A stretch of DNA of 64,000 nt, taken from the NCBI RefSeq assembly GCF_900110135.1, contig NZ_FOCO01000003.1:62001-126000 (forward strand), in the 5' to 3' direction. The notes beneath the pieces are model-generated. The model was given only the letters and a program-made list of their open reading frames with translations, had not been told where the DNA came from and made no database searches. Position numbers and translations under genes: made by a program. Numbering within the stretch: position 1 is the stretch's first letter; every line of letters begins with the position of its first letter. Origin of the DNA: Pseudorhodobacter antarcticus. GTDB lineage: Bacteria; Pseudomonadota; Alphaproteobacteria; Rhodobacterales; Rhodobacteraceae. This document shows, piece by piece, positions 62,567 to 64,000 of the stretch.

Positions 62567-63706
62567 TTACGCGGTGTTCGCTGCTGCCTCAGCCTCCGCT
62601 GCGGCGGCCTCAAGTTCGGCGGCTTTGCGTTCGACCTGTTCAACAATATGCTCGATCATCGCGTCATTGCCCAACTTATGGCTTTGCTTGCCCGCCAAAT
62701 ACACCATGCCAGACCCCGCACCGCCGCCGGTAAAGCCGATGTCAGTCATCAACGCCTCACCCGGGCCATTCACCACACAGCCGATAATCGACAGGCTGAG
62801 CGATGTGGTGATATGCGCCAAACGGTTTTCCAATTCGGAAACGGTTTTGATCACGTCAAACCCTTGGCGCGCACAAGACGGGCAGGAAATGATGGTGATG
62901 CCGCGGTGGCGCAGGCCCAGCGATTTCAGGATTTCAAAACCAACCTTCACCTCCTCCACCGGGTCGGCGGACAGCGACACACGGATGGTGTCACCGATAC
63001 CGGACCAAAGCAAGTTGCCAAGGCCGATCGCAGATTTCACGGTGCCCGATTGCAGGCCCCCCGCCTCGGTAATCCCCAGATGAATGGGGGCATCAGTGGC
63101 ATCGGCGAGTTGCTGGTACGCGGCGGCGGCCATGAACACATCGGACGCTTTGACGCTGATCTTGAAGTTGTGAAAATCATTGTCTTGCAGGATTTTGATA
63201 TGGTCCAACCCGGATTCGACCATCGCATCCGGGCAAGGTTCGCCGTATTTTTCCAGCAAGTGGCTTTCCAGCGACCCGGCATTGACGCCAATGCGGATGG
63301 AACAGCCGTAATCCTTGGCTGCTTTTATCACCTCACGCACCCGTTCGGCGCTGCCGATATTGCCGGGGTTGATGCGCAAACAGGCCGCCCCCGCCTCCGC
63401 CGCTTCAATCGCGCGTTTGTAGTGGAAATGGATATCCGCGACGATGGGCACCGGGCTTTCGCGGCAAATTTCGCGCAAGGCCAACGCGCTTTCGCGGTCG
63501 GGCGCAGACACGCGCACAATATCGGCCCCCGCCACCGCGCAGCGCTGGATTTGTTCAATCGTCGCTTTGATATCGGTGGTCAGCGTGTTGGTCATGGTTT
63601 GCACCGAAATCGGCGCATCGCCGCCCACGGCCACTTTGCCCACCATGATCTGGCGCGATTTGCGGCGCGCAATATTGCGCCACGGACGGATGGGATTATG
63701 GGTCAT
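62567..63706 (-). CDS. ispG: 4-hydroxy-3-methylbut-2-en-1-yl diphosphate synthase
   Basis: IspG (GcpE) makes HMBPP in the MEP isoprenoid pathway with a [4Fe-4S] cluster. The 379-residue protein has [42 protein letters not shown] and the cluster cysteines in [12 protein letters not shown] and [12 protein letters not shown]. The last 25 residues are an Ala/Glu helix beyond the usual core. ATG 63706 ([12 protein letters not shown]) is used; the frame start at 63787 is unlike the family. The RodZ-like gene lies upstream on the same strand. Confidence 0.96.
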   Translation of the reverse strand: MTHNPIRPWRNIARRKSRQIMVGKVAVGGDAPISVQTMTNTLTTDIKATIEQIQRCAVAGADIVRVSAPDRESALALREICRESPVPIVADIHFHYKRAIEAAEAGAACLRINPGNIGSAERVREVIKAAKDYGCSIRIGVNAGSLESHLLEKYGEPCPDAMVESGLDHIKILQDNDFHNFKISVKASDVFMAAAAYQQLADATDAPIHLGITEAGGLQSGTVKSAIGLGNLLWSGIGDTIRVSLSADPVEEVKVGFEILKSLGLRHRGITIISCPSCARQGFDVIKTVSELENRLAHITTSLSLSIIGCVVNGPGEALMTDIGFTGGGAGSGMVYLAGKQSHKLGNDAMIEHIVEQVERKAAELEAAAAEAEAAANTA

Positions 63707-63802
63707 AGCACACTCACGCCAAAGGAAAACGATTGCCCTATAGCTAGGACGGATGCACCAAAAGGGCAACCGCCCCGTTGGTCGCATCCCGCAAATTCGG
63801 CG

Positions 63803-64000
63803 TTACAGCGAGGGGCTGGACGGGCAAAGCACCAGCGCGTTATCCGCATCGGCCACGGCCACGGATTGCCCAGTTTCAACCGAAGGGAACCCCGTTTGCA
63901 CAGCGTCCGCCGTCAGCACCACACCCTTGACCACCTGCGCGCCGGGCGCAGAAGGGCCAAAGGTTTTGCCATTCACGGTGAAATACACCGACCCTGAATT
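63803..64000 (-). CDS. RodZ-like protein, C-terminal part (runs off the window)
   Basis: The frame is open to the window edge and ends at 63803. The visible 65 residues end with a DUF4115-like pattern: VYFTVNGKTFGPSAPGAQVV, then VVLTADAVQTGFP and DADNALVL. RodZ, with a helix-turn-helix domain, membrane helix and this C-terminal domain, helps MreB shape the cell. In other Rhodobacterales, I recall it upstream of ispG. The domain start is outside the window, so this is a tentative call. The GTG at 63986-63988 is not a real start. Confidence 0.55.
   Translation of the reverse strand, partial: NSGSVYFTVNGKTFGPSAPGAQVVKGVVLTADAVQTGFPSVETGQSVAVADADNALVLCPSSPSL

Overview
The window looks like ordinary chromosome of an alphaproteobacterium, most likely of the order Rhodobacterales (a Roseobacter-type organism). 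This rests on the high-GC codon use, the gene orders bamE / DUF177-rpmF-plsX-fabH-ihfA-merR and argS-SPOR-nagZ-scpA-scpB, a fused 1131-residue indolepyruvate oxidoreductase, the long dCTP deaminase, and lysis genes of the gene-transfer-agent type. I see no insertion sequence, CRISPR array, rRNA operon or integrated phage. Nearly all of it is housekeeping genes; the unusual material lies between genes and in a few small loci.

Layout. 1-1.1 kb: a decayed Rrf2-type regulator and a TfoX C-domain gene behind a CAG-rich tract. 1.1-2.5 kb (minus): OlsB-like acyltransferase and BamE. 2.6-7.3 kb (plus): DUF177, rpmF, plsX, fabH, ihfA and a MerR protein, then tRNA-Pro(GGG) and dCTP deaminase. 8.6-14 kb (minus): small protein, scpB, scpA, nagZ, SPOR protein, argS. 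14.1-16.7 kb (minus): a holin/endolysin pair of the gene-transfer-agent release type, ccmE, murI. 16.7-21.4 kb: indolepyruvate oxidoreductase, divergent from an LsrB/VtlR-like LysR regulator, which is followed by a candidate small RNA with promoter and terminator. 21.5-25.4 kb: purL, bolA, grxD, and convergent zapA with a coiled-coil protein. 25.7-32.3 kb: transketolase, a CBS protein, DUF808, two tandem gap genes with different predicted cofactor preference and a small membrane protein between them, then another small gene, with LacI-type palindromes around the set. 32.3-38.5 kb: coaD, a CBS protein, the valine-degradation genes (mmsA, acyl-CoA dehydrogenase, hydrolase, mmsB) and a small DUF2892 protein. 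38.5-50.9 kb (minus): uvrA, two MFS transporters, lpd, DUF924, queA and an AsmA/YhdP-like giant. 51-54.3 kb (plus): peroxiredoxin, DUF455, and an M23 peptidase overlapping a bactofilin. 54.4-61.6 kb (minus): DUF2189, prfB, PBP1A, AmiC-type amidase, aminotransferase. 61.7-64 kb: DsbA-like protein, ispG, and the 3' end of a RodZ-like gene.

Functional themes. Cell envelope genes are dense: murI, nagZ, PBP1A, amidase, M23 with bactofilin, SPOR, BamE, AsmA-like, RodZ-like and zapA. Central carbon metabolism is grouped as tkt-gapB-like-gap under probable shared LacI-family control. Valine breakdown forms one compact overlapping run. The best candidates for follow-up are the holin/endolysin cassette, the LysR-sRNA pair, the gap operator array, and the structured convergent spacer after tkt. 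All function calls are from reading the translations and recalled family knowledge; no database search was run.
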